Shown here in pieces: positions 1 to 7,014 of a stretch of DNA of 17,540 bases. The stretch lies in NCBI GenBank assembly GCA_000435515.1, contig FR884163.1:1-17540 (forward strand). Direction: 5' to 3'. Positions within the stretch are counted from its first letter, which is position 1. The number at the start of each line of letters is the position of its first letter. The stretch is from Firmicutes bacterium CAG:582. GTDB taxonomy: Bacteria > Bacillota_I > Bacilli_A > RF39 > UBA660. The notes beneath the pieces were generated by a model. That model searched no databases and had not been told where the DNA came from. It saw only the letters and a list, made by a program, of their open reading frames with translations. The translations under genes and the position numbers were made by a program.

Positions 1-1
1 A

Positions 2-1831
2 ATAAATGAAATAAATGGAGATATAAGTGTAGATATAGTAAATGATTCAACGGAATATGATACAGAATCATATTTAGAATGTGTAAAAGAAGATGAAAAT
101 GTAGGTAAAGTATGGAATTATGATTATACAGGTGGAGAACAAACTTTTACAGCACCAGTAAGTGGAACATATAAATTAGAAACATGGGGAGCTCAAGGAA
201 CGGAAAATACTGGAACTAGTGGAAAGACTTTGGGTGGATATGGCGGATATTCTGTTGGAAAAGCAGTTATAAACAAAGCAAATAATTTATATGTAGTTGT
301 TGGAAATAAAGCAGCTATTAGGGGCATACCTTTTAATGGTGGAGGCAAGGGAGATTTTCCTGGAGGAGGTGCAACACATATTGCAATAAATAATAATCTA
401 GGTGAATTATCTAACTATGTTAATAGTGTATCAAGTTTATTGATGGTAGCTGGAGGCGGAGGTGGAGATGATGCAGCTAGTGGATATGAAACAGCAGTAA
501 CTCCTATAGTCTCTGGGTCAGGCGGTGGATATATTGGAAATGAAAGTCCTTTTAGGCCAGGTTATGGAGGAACACAAACAACTGGAGGAAGCGGATATAA
601 AAATGGCTCTTTTGGAAAAGGTGGAGATTCTGGAAGCAATTCTGATAGTGGTTCTGGAGGCGGAGGTGGATTCTTCGGTGGTGGTTCAGGAAGCACTGGA
701 GCATGGGATTGTGGCGGTGGAGGATCTGGATACATTGGCAATTCGCTTTTAACAGAAAAAGCAATGTATTGTTATAATTGTGCGGAATCAAATGAGACTT
801 CAACTAAAACAATTTCAACCAGTTGTGTAAATGCAACACCAACAGAAAAATGCGCTAAATCTGGTAATGGATATGCGCGTATTACCTTAATATCTTCTCC
901 TACAAATATAACGACAGATAAAGTAACAATTATTGCTCAAGAAAGAACTAGTCAAAGTTTAAAAAAAATAACAGGAAAATCGATATCTTGTAAATTAAAA
1001 ATTAAGAAGATATCAAGAACAGAAAAGAAAGTATATAATGGTCCAACTGAGTGGATGTTTGATTATACAGGCGGAGAACAAGTGTTTACGTCACCAACAA
1101 CAGGGACATATAAATTAGAGACATGGGGAGCACAAGGTGGAAGCAGAAATGGGTATATTGGAGGATATGGTGGATATTCTATTGGTACTATAACATTAAG
1201 TAAAAGCCAAAATTTATACATAAATGTAGGTGGGAATGGAACGACAAAAATAGGGGGCTACAATGGAGGCGGAAACAGACCGTCTGGTGATACAACTGGC
1301 TGGTATGCCGGTTCTGGAGGCGGAGCAACACATATAGCAACTGTTTCTGGATTACTTTCAACTCTTGAAAACTCAAAATTTGATATACTAATTGTTTCTG
1401 GAGGTGGAGGCGGAGCGACAAGTTCTTCTACTTACAATGCAAATGGCGGTTCAGGTGGAGGATACATGGGTTCAACAATAAAGGGTCCAACAGGAGGAAC
1501 TCAAACAATTGCAGGTACTAATGCTAAAGGAGGAATAACGGGTTCCTTTGGTAAAGGAGCTGATAGCACGAATGAAGGTGCAGGCGGTTCAGGTTTTTTC
1601 GGTGGTGGAAGTGGACTACATCCAGATATAGGATATTCAGGTGCTGGTGGTTCTGGTTACATTGGAAATCCACTTTTAACTGAAAAATCAATGTATTGTT
1701 ATAATTGCCAAGAATCTTCTGAAGAAAGTACCAAAACCGCCTCAACAACATGTGTAAATGCAACACCAACAGCAAATTGTGCAAAGCAAGGCAATGGATA
1801 TGCAAAAATTACATTAATAAGTTTGCATTAA
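2..1831 (+). CDS. Glycine-rich secreted/surface protein, two tandem Gly-rich domains, 5' end outside window
   Basis: The frame is open from the window edge with no in-frame ATG near the left end, so this is the C-terminal ~609 residues of a larger protein. Two homologous domains follow one another: one opens at base 113 with WNYDYTGGEQTFTAP, the other at base 1052 with WMFDYTGGEQVFTSP. Both continue with GTYKLETWGAQG, long runs of GGGGG/GSGGG, and a Cys-containing end (CYNC...C...C) closing in GNGYA(R/K)ITLIS. This is the architecture of the Gly_rich family (PF12810, related to the extracellular Gly-rich region of ALK/LTK), which in bacteria is generally extracellular. A Lys-rich linker (bases ~900-1050) separates the domains. 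The protein stops directly after domain 2, with no LPXTG or C-terminal membrane segment, so any anchor must be N-terminal. The Gly stretches are locally more GC-rich than the flanks. Ligand and role are unknown. Confidence 0.85.
   Translation: MNEINGDISVDIVNDSTEYDTESYLECVKEDENVGKVWNYDYTGGEQTFTAPVSGTYKLETWGAQGTENTGTSGKTLGGYGGYSVGKAVINKANNLYVVVGNKAAIRGIPFNGGGKGDFPGGGATHIAINNNLGELSNYVNSVSSLLMVAGGGGGDDAASGYETAVTPIVSGSGGGYIGNESPFRPGYGGTQTTGGSGYKNGSFGKGGDSGSNSDSGSGGGGGFFGGGSGSTGAWDCGGGGSGYIGNSLLTEKAMYCYNCAESNETSTKTISTSCVNATPTEKCAKSGNGYARITLISSPTNITTDKVTIIAQERTSQSLKKITGKSISCKLKIKKISRTEKKVYNGPTEWMFDYTGGEQVFTSPTTGTYKLETWGAQGGSRNGYIGGYGGYSIGTITLSKSQNLYINVGGNGTTKIGGYNGGGNRPSGDTTGWYAGSGGGATHIATVSGLLSTLENSKFDILIVSGGGGGATSSSTYNANGGSGGGYMGSTIKGPTGGTQTIAGTNAKGGITGSFGKGADSTNEGAGGSGFFGGGSGLHPDIGYSGAGGSGYIGNPLLTEKSMYCYNCQESSEESTKTASTTCVNATPTANCAKQGNGYAKITLISLH
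113..1828 (+). repeat. Two in-frame ~0.78-kb intragenic repeats encoding Gly-rich domains
   Basis: Unit 1 covers about 113-898 and unit 2 about 1052-1828, giving a period of ~939 bases including the linker. They stay similar at the DNA level at their starts (for example TATAAATTAGA(A/G)ACATGGGG in both) and ends (GTGTAAATGCAACACCAACA in both), and diverge more in the Gly-rich middle. Confidence 0.8.
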
Positions 1832-1858
1832 AAAATCACATCAATTCGATGTGATTTT
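1832..1858. terminator. Bidirectional intrinsic terminator between convergent genes
   Basis: An 11-bp perfect stem (AAAATCACATC 1832-1842, GATGTGATTTT 1848-1858) with a 5-nt loop. It begins at the stop codon of the Gly-rich gene and ends 4 nt before the stop of the minus-strand YjcZ-like gene. T-runs on the 3' side of either strand let it serve both genes. Confidence 0.85.
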
Positions 1859-1862
1859 CTTA

Positions 1863-2045
1863 TTAGTCGTTATTGTTGTATCCAGTCCAGCCAGCGCCGA
1901 TTATTATTACTAATAGAATGAAAAGTACAATCCATAAAGCTGCACCCCATGAATATCCACCAGTTGTGTATCCAGCAAATCCAGGATTAGACATACAACA
2001 AGGATTTGTATTCATGCCATAGTTATTATATCCGTAATAGTACAT
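1863..2045 (-). CDS. YjcZ-like tiny transmembrane protein (sporulation-associated family)
   Basis: 60 aa. The N-terminal part is rich in Tyr, Asn and Gly (MYYYGYNNYG..., with CC at 16-17). It is followed by one hydrophobic helix at about residues 34-53 (WGAALWIVLFILLVIIIGAG) and a short polar tail. The VLFILL-II-GA core preceded by a Gly/Tyr-rich stretch is the signature of the bacillar tiny-TM / YjcZ family, whose members include small spore coat assembly proteins such as SscA of B. subtilis. The start is supported by an excellent Shine-Dalgarno (AAAGGAGGT, complement of 2051-2059) 5 nt before the ATG. It is monocistronic and convergent with the Gly-rich gene. I could not identify a sporulation sigma-factor promoter upstream. 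A role in spores is inferred from the family only; it could equally be a general small membrane protein. Confidence 0.65.
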   Translation of the reverse strand: MYYYGYNNYGMNTNPCCMSNPGFAGYTTGGYSWGAALWIVLFILLVIIIGAGWTGYNNND

Positions 2046-2091
2046 AATATACCTCCTTTATCTACTATATTTTATTAGTGATGGTTATGTT

Positions 2092-2145
2092 TTGACATTA
2101 CTTTTTTAAAAATATATATAATTATAAACAAATGTATGATATACT
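2092..2145 (+). promoter_or_regulatory. Candidate promoter(s) for the ruvA operon
   Basis: A perfect -35 box TTGACA (2092-2097) is followed by TATATA (2115-2120, 17-bp spacer) or TATAAT (2117-2122, 19-bp spacer). Independently, an extended -10 TGaTATACT (2137-2145) lies only 6 nt before the Shine-Dalgarno, like the -10 elements seen before several other genes here. Which one is used cannot be told from sequence. Confidence 0.5.
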
Positions 2146-2163
2146 TTTGTTAAGGTGAGAAAA

Positions 2164-2715
2164 ATGTATAGTTATATAAAAGGAATAATTGATGAAGTTA
2201 CAAGTAGTAGTGTTGTTATCGACAACAATGGAATTGGGTACAATGTATTTGTTTCAAATCCATATTCATTTAATGTTGGAGAAGAATATAAAGTATATTT
2301 ATATAATTATATAAGAGAAGATGAATATTCTTTGTATGGTTTTAAGTCTTTAGAAGAAAAAGATTTATTTTTAAGACTTATAAATGTAAAAGGGCTTGGT
2401 CCTAAAATTGCTTTACCTATGCTTGCAACTGGAAGTGTTAATGGAATAGTTGATGCAATTGATCGTGAAAATATTATGTATTTGACTAAATTTCCTAAGG
2501 TTGGAGATAAGCTTGCTAGACAAATTATTCTTGATTTAAAAGGCAAATTAAATACTAAAGAAACAGTGGTTGCTCAAAATGATGAATTAATAGAAGCTTT
2601 AGTAAGTCTTGGTTATAAAAATGCAGATATAAAGAAAATTGTAAGTAAAGTTGATCAAAGTGCAACAATTGAAAATCAAATAAAAGAAGCATTAAAATTA
2701 TTATTGAATAGTTAG
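2164..2715 (+). CDS. ruvA: Holliday junction branch migration protein RuvA
   Basis: 183 aa. RuvA tetramers bind Holliday junctions and load the RuvB motor during recombinational repair. Visible are the N-terminal OB-fold (MYSYIKGIIDEV..., ending near FLRLINVKGLGP), two helix-hairpin-helix motifs (about residues 75-90, VKGLGPKIA, and 108-128, FPKVGDKLARQIILDLKGK), and a C-terminal RuvB-contacting domain (about 138-183, DELIEALVSLGY). It is somewhat shorter than the ~200 aa of E. coli and B. subtilis RuvA because of a short flexible linker. I chose ATG 2164 over the in-frame GTG at 2155, because that GTG lies inside the Shine-Dalgarno AAGGTGAG (2152-2159). First gene of a ruvA-ruvB-x-x-queA run; ruvB starts 10 nt downstream. 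Confidence 0.95.
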   Translation: MYSYIKGIIDEVTSSSVVIDNNGIGYNVFVSNPYSFNVGEEYKVYLYNYIREDEYSLYGFKSLEEKDLFLRLINVKGLGPKIALPMLATGSVNGIVDAIDRENIMYLTKFPKVGDKLARQIILDLKGKLNTKETVVAQNDELIEALVSLGYKNADIKKIVSKVDQSATIENQIKEALKLLLNS

Positions 2716-2725
2716 GAGGTGTATT

Positions 2726-3721
2726 ATGGACAGAATAGTTACTGGAGATAAAACAGAAGAAGAAGTTAATGAAGATAATATAAGACCCCAAAGATTGGAT
2801 GAATATGTTGGTCAAAGTGAAGTAAAAGAAAACATAAAAATATTTATTGAAGCGGCTAAAATGCGTAATGAGCCATTGGATCATGTTCTTTTATATGGCC
2901 CTCCTGGTCTTGGAAAAACAACACTTGCTCATATAATTGCCAATGAACTTGGAGCAAATTTTAAAACATCAAGTGGACCAGCAATTGAAAAATCAGGAGA
3001 TTTAGCAGCTGTTCTTTCAACTCTAGAACCTGGAGACGTTCTTTTTATCGATGAAATACATCGTATGCCAAAATTTATTGAAGAAATACTTTATCCAGCA
3101 ATGGAAGATTTTGAACTTGATATAGTTGTTGGTACTGATTCTTCAAGTAGAAGTATAAAAATTGATTTGCCACCTTTTACGCTTGTTGGTGCAACAACTA
3201 GAGCTGGGGATTTATCAGCTCCACTTAGAGATCGCTTCGGGATTATAAATAAACTTAATTATTATACTGAAGAGGAATTAGTTGGTATTATAAAAAGAAC
3301 AAGTCGAGTATTAGATATGGAAATAACTGATGATGCTGCTGTTGAACTTGCGAAACGTAGTAGAAAAACTCCAAGAATAGCAAATAGATTATTTAAACGA
3401 GTTCGTGATTTTGCATCGGTTATTGGAGATGGAGTAATCGATTTGGATATAACTAAAAAGGCTTTAGATAGATTAAAAGTTGATAAATATGGACTTGATA
3501 AGATAGATATACAATACTTAACAAGCTTGATTGAAAAGTTTAATGGCGGACCAGTAGGTGTTGAAACTATAGCGTCATCAATTGGAGAAGAAGTTTCTAC
3601 ACTTGAGGATGTTGTAGAACCATATCTTTTACAAGAAGGTTTTATTAAACGTACTCCTCGTGGAAGAATGGTGACTGATAAAGCATATGAACATTTAAAT
3701 CAAGGAGATAGATTATTTTAA
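2726..3721 (+). CDS. ruvB: Holliday junction DNA helicase RuvB
   Basis: 331 aa, typical for the family. RuvB is the hexameric AAA+ ATPase that drives branch migration with RuvA. Motifs in order: the N-terminal IRPQRLDEYVGQ lead; Walker A GPPGLGKT (residues 58-65); Walker B LFIDEIHR (106-113); sensor 1 GATTRAG (155-161); the arginine-finger region PLRDRFG (about 166-172); and a C-terminal winged helix with GGPVGVETIA and EPYLLQEGFIKRTPRGR. All catalytic elements are present and nothing is truncated. Shine-Dalgarno AGGAGGT (2714-2720) overlaps the ruvA stop, so translation is probably coupled. The partner endonuclease gene ruvC is not adjacent, as is usual in Bacillota. Confidence 0.97.
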   Translation: MDRIVTGDKTEEEVNEDNIRPQRLDEYVGQSEVKENIKIFIEAAKMRNEPLDHVLLYGPPGLGKTTLAHIIANELGANFKTSSGPAIEKSGDLAAVLSTLEPGDVLFIDEIHRMPKFIEEILYPAMEDFELDIVVGTDSSSRSIKIDLPPFTLVGATTRAGDLSAPLRDRFGIINKLNYYTEEELVGIIKRTSRVLDMEITDDAAVELAKRSRKTPRIANRLFKRVRDFASVIGDGVIDLDITKKALDRLKVDKYGLDKIDIQYLTSLIEKFNGGPVGVETIASSIGEEVSTLEDVVEPYLLQEGFIKRTPRGRMVTDKAYEHLNQGDRLF

Positions 3722-3731
3722 AAGGTGACTT

Positions 3732-4574
3732 ATGAGAGATATAAAAAAGTATGTACAAGATAATTATGAATTTGATAAAGATGAGATAAATGATCATCTA
3801 TTGTATAAAAGATTTATGAGAATATATGATAAACTAAAAATTACTGTTGGTTATGACGAATATGAGAAAATGCTTGACTTTTATACGGATGATGAAATGG
3901 GATCCTGTTATTATCTTATGACTTTTATTTGTATGCTTGATAAGGATAAAAGGTTACTTAATGCAAGTTTAAGTGTTATTGATGATATAGTAAGAGCTAT
4001 ATATAATTTTGGATTAAATATTTCAAATTATAAAAAATATTTGGATATTGTACTAGATCCAAGAGTTCTTATGAAAATAACTCAGTTACATGATGAAAAA
4101 AGAAAGCTAAATGTTGATTCAATGCATGTTTTGATGTTTGGACTTGAAGAAATTGAACCTGATGGTTTGAAAGAAGAAAATATAAATATAATTATAAACT
4201 ACTATGAAAAAAAATTAGAGAAGCCTTTAGAAAAAAAACATCTTTGGTTTGATGAAAACGATGATTTTGATAAAATTGCGGCAATAGTTTTAGACAAGAT
4301 GCATGAATTAAATGAGTTTACTCGTGATTTTTCTGATTATAATGTTTTCTCCGAAAGTGAGTGTTCTCGAGTTGAATTCATTTCTAAATTAAAGTATTTG
4401 GATTTGGATAGACAGAAGGAAATTCTAGCATTTTTTCATCAAATAGATGAAGAACCAAAGGGAATAAAAGAAAAATGTTTAATTATAATTAGTACTGCTC
4501 AAAGTTATTATCGTTCTTTTGGAAATGATAAAGTAATATATGTTGATTTTTCTGAGAAACATAGAAATAGGTGA
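3732..4574 (+). CDS. Hypothetical protein, upstream member of a tandem paralogous pair
   Basis: 280 aa; I do not recognise the family. It is soluble, acidic to mixed in charge and apparently all-helical, with no signal peptide or membrane segment. It is a divergent paralogue of the next gene. The N-termini align (MRDIKKYVQDN versus MTLKEYVNDS), and so does the core at residue ~180 (DKIAAIVLDKMHELNEFTRD versus DEIYVAILDKMEEIQEFVDQ at residue 182 of the neighbour). So does a middle segment (YKKYLDIVLDPRVLMKI versus YPRYLKICLFDESVRGL). Shine-Dalgarno AAGGTGA precedes the ATG with a 3-nt gap. It sits 10 nt after ruvB and overlaps the Shine-Dalgarno of its paralogue, so it is co-transcribed with ruvAB. 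Function unknown. Confidence 0.85.
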   Translation: MRDIKKYVQDNYEFDKDEINDHLLYKRFMRIYDKLKITVGYDEYEKMLDFYTDDEMGSCYYLMTFICMLDKDKRLLNASLSVIDDIVRAIYNFGLNISNYKKYLDIVLDPRVLMKITQLHDEKRKLNVDSMHVLMFGLEEIEPDGLKEENINIIINYYEKKLEKPLEKKHLWFDENDDFDKIAAIVLDKMHELNEFTRDFSDYNVFSESECSRVEFISKLKYLDLDRQKEILAFFHQIDEEPKGIKEKCLIIISTAQSYYRSFGNDKVIYVDFSEKHRNR

Positions 4575-4579
4575 TTTTG

Positions 4580-5440
4580 GTGACTTTAAAAGAATATGTA
4601 AATGATTCAGTTGATAAAAAAGAACTAATTTCTTATGAATGTTTATTATTAGCGAACTTCAATAAAAATGTAGATCGTATTGATTCGTTGTTTTGTAATA
4701 ATCAAAGATACCATGATTTAATAATGTCATATGGTGATATGGGTGATGATGGAATTTGGTTGATTGTTATTTTGATAAATTTGTTATCTTGTAATTCACA
4801 TATATTAAAATGTAATGATTATATAATTGATATTATTGTCAATGCTTTTTTTGAAGAAGAATATTCTATTGATTTATATCCTAGATATTTAAAAATATGT
4901 TTGTTTGATGAAAGTGTTAGAGGACTAGAACAATTTTATTATATGAAAAGCATTGGTATTTTCTTTTGTAAGATAGATGATATGTTGTCAGCTATGTTAA
5001 ATACTATTAATCTTTATCAAAGTGATAGTAATTTAAAGAAAGAGTTAAATGCCTATTATGAAAAAATGATTGGTTATTATTCTCATGATGATGGAAGTGA
5101 ATTTAAATTTTTATCTTCGTTAGATGAAATATATGTAGCTATTTTAGATAAGATGGAAGAAATACAGGAGTTTGTTGATCAATATGGTCAAAAAATATTT
5201 CAATTAGATGATTTTGAAAATATTAAGCGTATTAAGTTACTTGAAGCAGAAACTAAAGAAAGAAAAGATGAGTTTTTAGAATTTTTTAGAGAAATTTCTT
5301 CAATGAATGTATCTATTATTTGCAAAATACTGAATATAAATGCTAAAATAGTCGAATGTACTAAAGAAGTTAGTGAATTACAAACGGAATTAAAAATAGT
5401 TCCATTTAGAAAAAGAGGTAGTAAAGATGAAAACAGATGA
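4580..5440 (+). CDS. Hypothetical protein, downstream member of a tandem paralogous pair
   Basis: 286 aa, unrecognised, paralogous to the gene before it (see that entry for the aligned segments). I place the start at GTG 4580 rather than the in-frame GTG at 4571. The 4571 codon is part of the Shine-Dalgarno AGGTGA (4569-4574), and the protein then begins MTLKEYVNDS, matching the paralogue's N-terminus. That Shine-Dalgarno overlaps the TGA of the upstream gene. The protein is helical and rich in Ile, Leu, Asp and Tyr. Its C-terminus carries a charged probable coiled segment (IKRIKLLEAETKERKDEFLE), then a basic tail (PFRKRGSK) absent from the paralogue. The last 14 nt overlap queA, implying coupled translation. 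Function unknown. Confidence 0.83.
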   Translation: MTLKEYVNDSVDKKELISYECLLLANFNKNVDRIDSLFCNNQRYHDLIMSYGDMGDDGIWLIVILINLLSCNSHILKCNDYIIDIIVNAFFEEEYSIDLYPRYLKICLFDESVRGLEQFYYMKSIGIFFCKIDDMLSAMLNTINLYQSDSNLKKELNAYYEKMIGYYSHDDGSEFKFLSSLDEIYVAILDKMEEIQEFVDQYGQKIFQLDDFENIKRIKLLEAETKERKDEFLEFFREISSMNVSIICKILNINAKIVECTKEVSELQTELKIVPFRKRGSKDENR

Positions 5441-6455
5441 TTTTGATTACGAATTACCAGAGGAATTGATTGCCCAAGTTCCTTTGAAAAAAAGAGATGC
5501 ATCTAGACTTATGGTGTTACATAAAAAAACGGGCAAGATTGAACATAAAACATTTACTGATATAATAGATTATTTAAATCCTGGAGATGCTTTAGTTATA
5601 AATGATTCTAAAGTTATTCCAGCAAGACTTATTGGAGAAAAAGAGGATACTCAAGCAGTTATTGAACTTTTACTTTTAAAAAATATTGAAGGTGATATTT
5701 GGGAGTGTTTATCTAAACCTCAAAAGAGACTTCATGTTGGCACTATAGTTTCTTTTGGTGATGGTTCCTTAAAAGCAGAAGTTACTGAACTTTTAAATGA
5801 TGGTATTACACATGTAAAACTTATATATGATGGAATACTTATGGAAATTCTTGCTAATCTAGGAACAATGCCTCTTCCTCCATATATTCATGAAAAACTA
5901 GAGGATAAAGACCGTTATCAAACTGTTTATGCTGAAAACTACGGCTCTGCTGCAGCTCCAACTGCTGGACTTCATTTTACTAAAGAATTATTGGACTCTA
6001 TCAAAGAAAAAAAGGTAAATATTGTGCATGTAACGCTACATGTTGGTTTAGGTACGTTTAGACCAGTTAACGTTGAAGATGTTACTAAACATGAGATGCA
6101 TACAGAAACTTATATTATTGGTGCTGAAGCGGCTAAAACCTTAAATGAGGTTAGAAAAAATGGTGGTAAAATATTTGCTGTTGGTACAACTTCAACAAGA
6201 GTGTTGGAATCAAATAGAAAAAAATATGATGAATTTACACCAGAGGTTAATGATACAAATATATTCATTTATCCAGGGTTTGAATTTAAAGGAATAGATA
6301 ATTTAATAACTAATTTTCATCTTCCAAAATCAACATTAATTATGCTTGTAAGTGCTCTTGCAGGAAAAGAACATGTTCTTAATGCTTATAAAGAGGCTGT
6401 GTTAAATAAATATCGTTTCTTTTCTTTTGGAGATGCAATGTTGATTATTGATTGA
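5427..6455 (+). CDS. queA: S-adenosylmethionine:tRNA ribosyltransferase-isomerase QueA
   Basis: 342 aa, the family's normal length. QueA transfers and isomerises the ribosyl moiety of SAM onto 7-aminomethyl-7-deazaguanine at tRNA position 34, giving epoxyqueuosine. Recognisable blocks: the N-terminal FDYELPEELIAQVPLKKRDASRL reads as DYELPEELIAQ plus the DASRLMVL core, then DALVINDSKVIPARL, GTMPLPPYI, DRYQTVYA, GSAAAPTAGLHFT, LHVGLGTFRPV, GTTSTRVLE, and the C-terminal NFHLPKSTLIMLVSA. Shine-Dalgarno GAGGT (5415-5419) lies inside the end of the upstream paralogue. tgt, which acts earlier in the same pathway, lies one gene downstream; ruvB-queA-tgt order is common in Bacillota, but here two extra genes precede queA and one follows it. 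Confidence 0.96.
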   Translation: MKTDDFDYELPEELIAQVPLKKRDASRLMVLHKKTGKIEHKTFTDIIDYLNPGDALVINDSKVIPARLIGEKEDTQAVIELLLLKNIEGDIWECLSKPQKRLHVGTIVSFGDGSLKAEVTELLNDGITHVKLIYDGILMEILANLGTMPLPPYIHEKLEDKDRYQTVYAENYGSAAAPTAGLHFTKELLDSIKEKKVNIVHVTLHVGLGTFRPVNVEDVTKHEMHTETYIIGAEAAKTLNEVRKNGGKIFAVGTTSTRVLESNRKKYDEFTPEVNDTNIFIYPGFEFKGIDNLITNFHLPKSTLIMLVSALAGKEHVLNAYKEAVLNKYRFFSFGDAMLIID

Positions 6456-6480
6456 CATTGAATAATCTTTTATTTATAAT
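6452..6480 (+). promoter_or_regulatory. Perfect consensus sigma-A promoter overlapping the queA stop
   Basis: TTGACA (6452-6457), 17-bp spacer, TATAAT (6475-6480). Both hexamers and the spacing match the vegetative consensus exactly. The queA stop codon TGA (6453-6455) is inside the -35 box. Predicted transcript start near 6487, directly before the Shine-Dalgarno of the next gene. Confidence 0.85.
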
Positions 6481-6502
6481 ATTTTTTTAGGTGGTAGTGG
6501 TA

Positions 6503-6949
6503 ATGATAAATAATATGCTTTTTTCAAGAAGTGAAGTTGATGTTCTTTGGGAGAATGAAAAGAAAACTAGGGCAATTTTTAGTTATGATAATGAAGTTGC
6601 TTATGCAAAAGTTTTAGATAATGGTCAATTGGATAGAATTACTCCATTTGTTAAAGGAATGGTTTATGATTATTCAAATGAAGTAATAGCAGTTCAAGAT
6701 GATTTAGCTGATGCAATTATTCGTTATTATATAAACTTGCAAGGAGATGTATGTTCTCTTGCATATGTTGACGGAGAACAAGCTTTGTTCCCTATAAATT
6801 TTGTTGATGAAGAAGATAGTGAACCTTTCCAAACTTATTATAAAGATAAAGATGAAATTTCTTCATATATTAGTGAAAAAAGATATAGAATGAGAAAAAT
6901 AAATGCTGATAATTGCTTAAGAATGGCAATGTCTTCAAAAAACAAATAA
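6503..6949 (+). CDS. Hypothetical protein, 148 aa, between queA and tgt
   Basis: 148 aa; no family recognised. It is a soluble, acidic protein with no signal peptide, membrane segment or Cys cluster. The N-terminal half looks like beta-structure (RAIFSYDNEVAYAKVLDNGQ...), followed by a helix (QDDLADAIIRYYINLQ) and a basic C-terminus (EKRYRMRKINADNCLRMAMSSKNK). I prefer ATG 6503 (MINNMLFSRSEVD): AGGTGGT (6489-6495) is then a proper Shine-Dalgarno 7 nt upstream, whereas the in-frame GTGs at 6491 and 6497 lie in or too near it. It has its own perfect promoter and is followed by a hairpin, so it is probably transcribed as a single gene and could be well expressed. Function unknown. Confidence 0.8.
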   Translation: MINNMLFSRSEVDVLWENEKKTRAIFSYDNEVAYAKVLDNGQLDRITPFVKGMVYDYSNEVIAVQDDLADAIIRYYINLQGDVCSLAYVDGEQALFPINFVDEEDSEPFQTYYKDKDEISSYISEKRYRMRKINADNCLRMAMSSKNK

Positions 6950-6979
6950 AGACACTTAAGTGTGTTTTTATTTTTGATT
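6948..6979 (+). terminator. Intrinsic terminator after the 148-aa gene
   Basis: The palindrome ACACTTAAGTGT (6952-6963) is flanked by AAA and TTT arms with one G-G mismatch, followed by GTTTTTATTTTT. The core stem is short (ACAC/GTGT), so strength is probably moderate. Confidence 0.55.
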
Positions 6980-6987
6980 AAATATAG

Positions 6988-6993
6988 TATAAT
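6988..6993 (+). promoter_or_regulatory. -10 element for tgt
   Basis: A perfect TATAAT ends 9 nt before the Shine-Dalgarno AGAGGTG (7003-7009) of tgt. No convincing -35 box exists at 16-18 bp upstream; that stretch is a T-rich terminator tail. Confidence 0.5.
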
Positions 6994-7014
6994 GAGAAAT
7001 ATAGAGGTGTTGTA

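Noticed and set aside
230..232. TTG at 230 as the start of the Gly-rich protein
   Set aside because: The frame is open upstream to the window edge and already encodes the conserved start of the Gly-rich domain at base 113, so the gene is partial rather than starting here.
525..1805. Several open frames of 75-93 aa on both strands inside the Gly-rich gene (for example 525-752 plus, 552-803 minus, 1524-1805 minus)
   Set aside because: They are shadows of the GGN-rich repeat coding sequence, with low-complexity His/Leu or Glu/Val composition and no ribosome binding site.
2307..2884. Minus-strand open frames opposite ruvA/ruvB (2307-2546, 2555-2884)
   Set aside because: Antisense shadows of conserved genes, without ribosome binding sites and with implausible composition.
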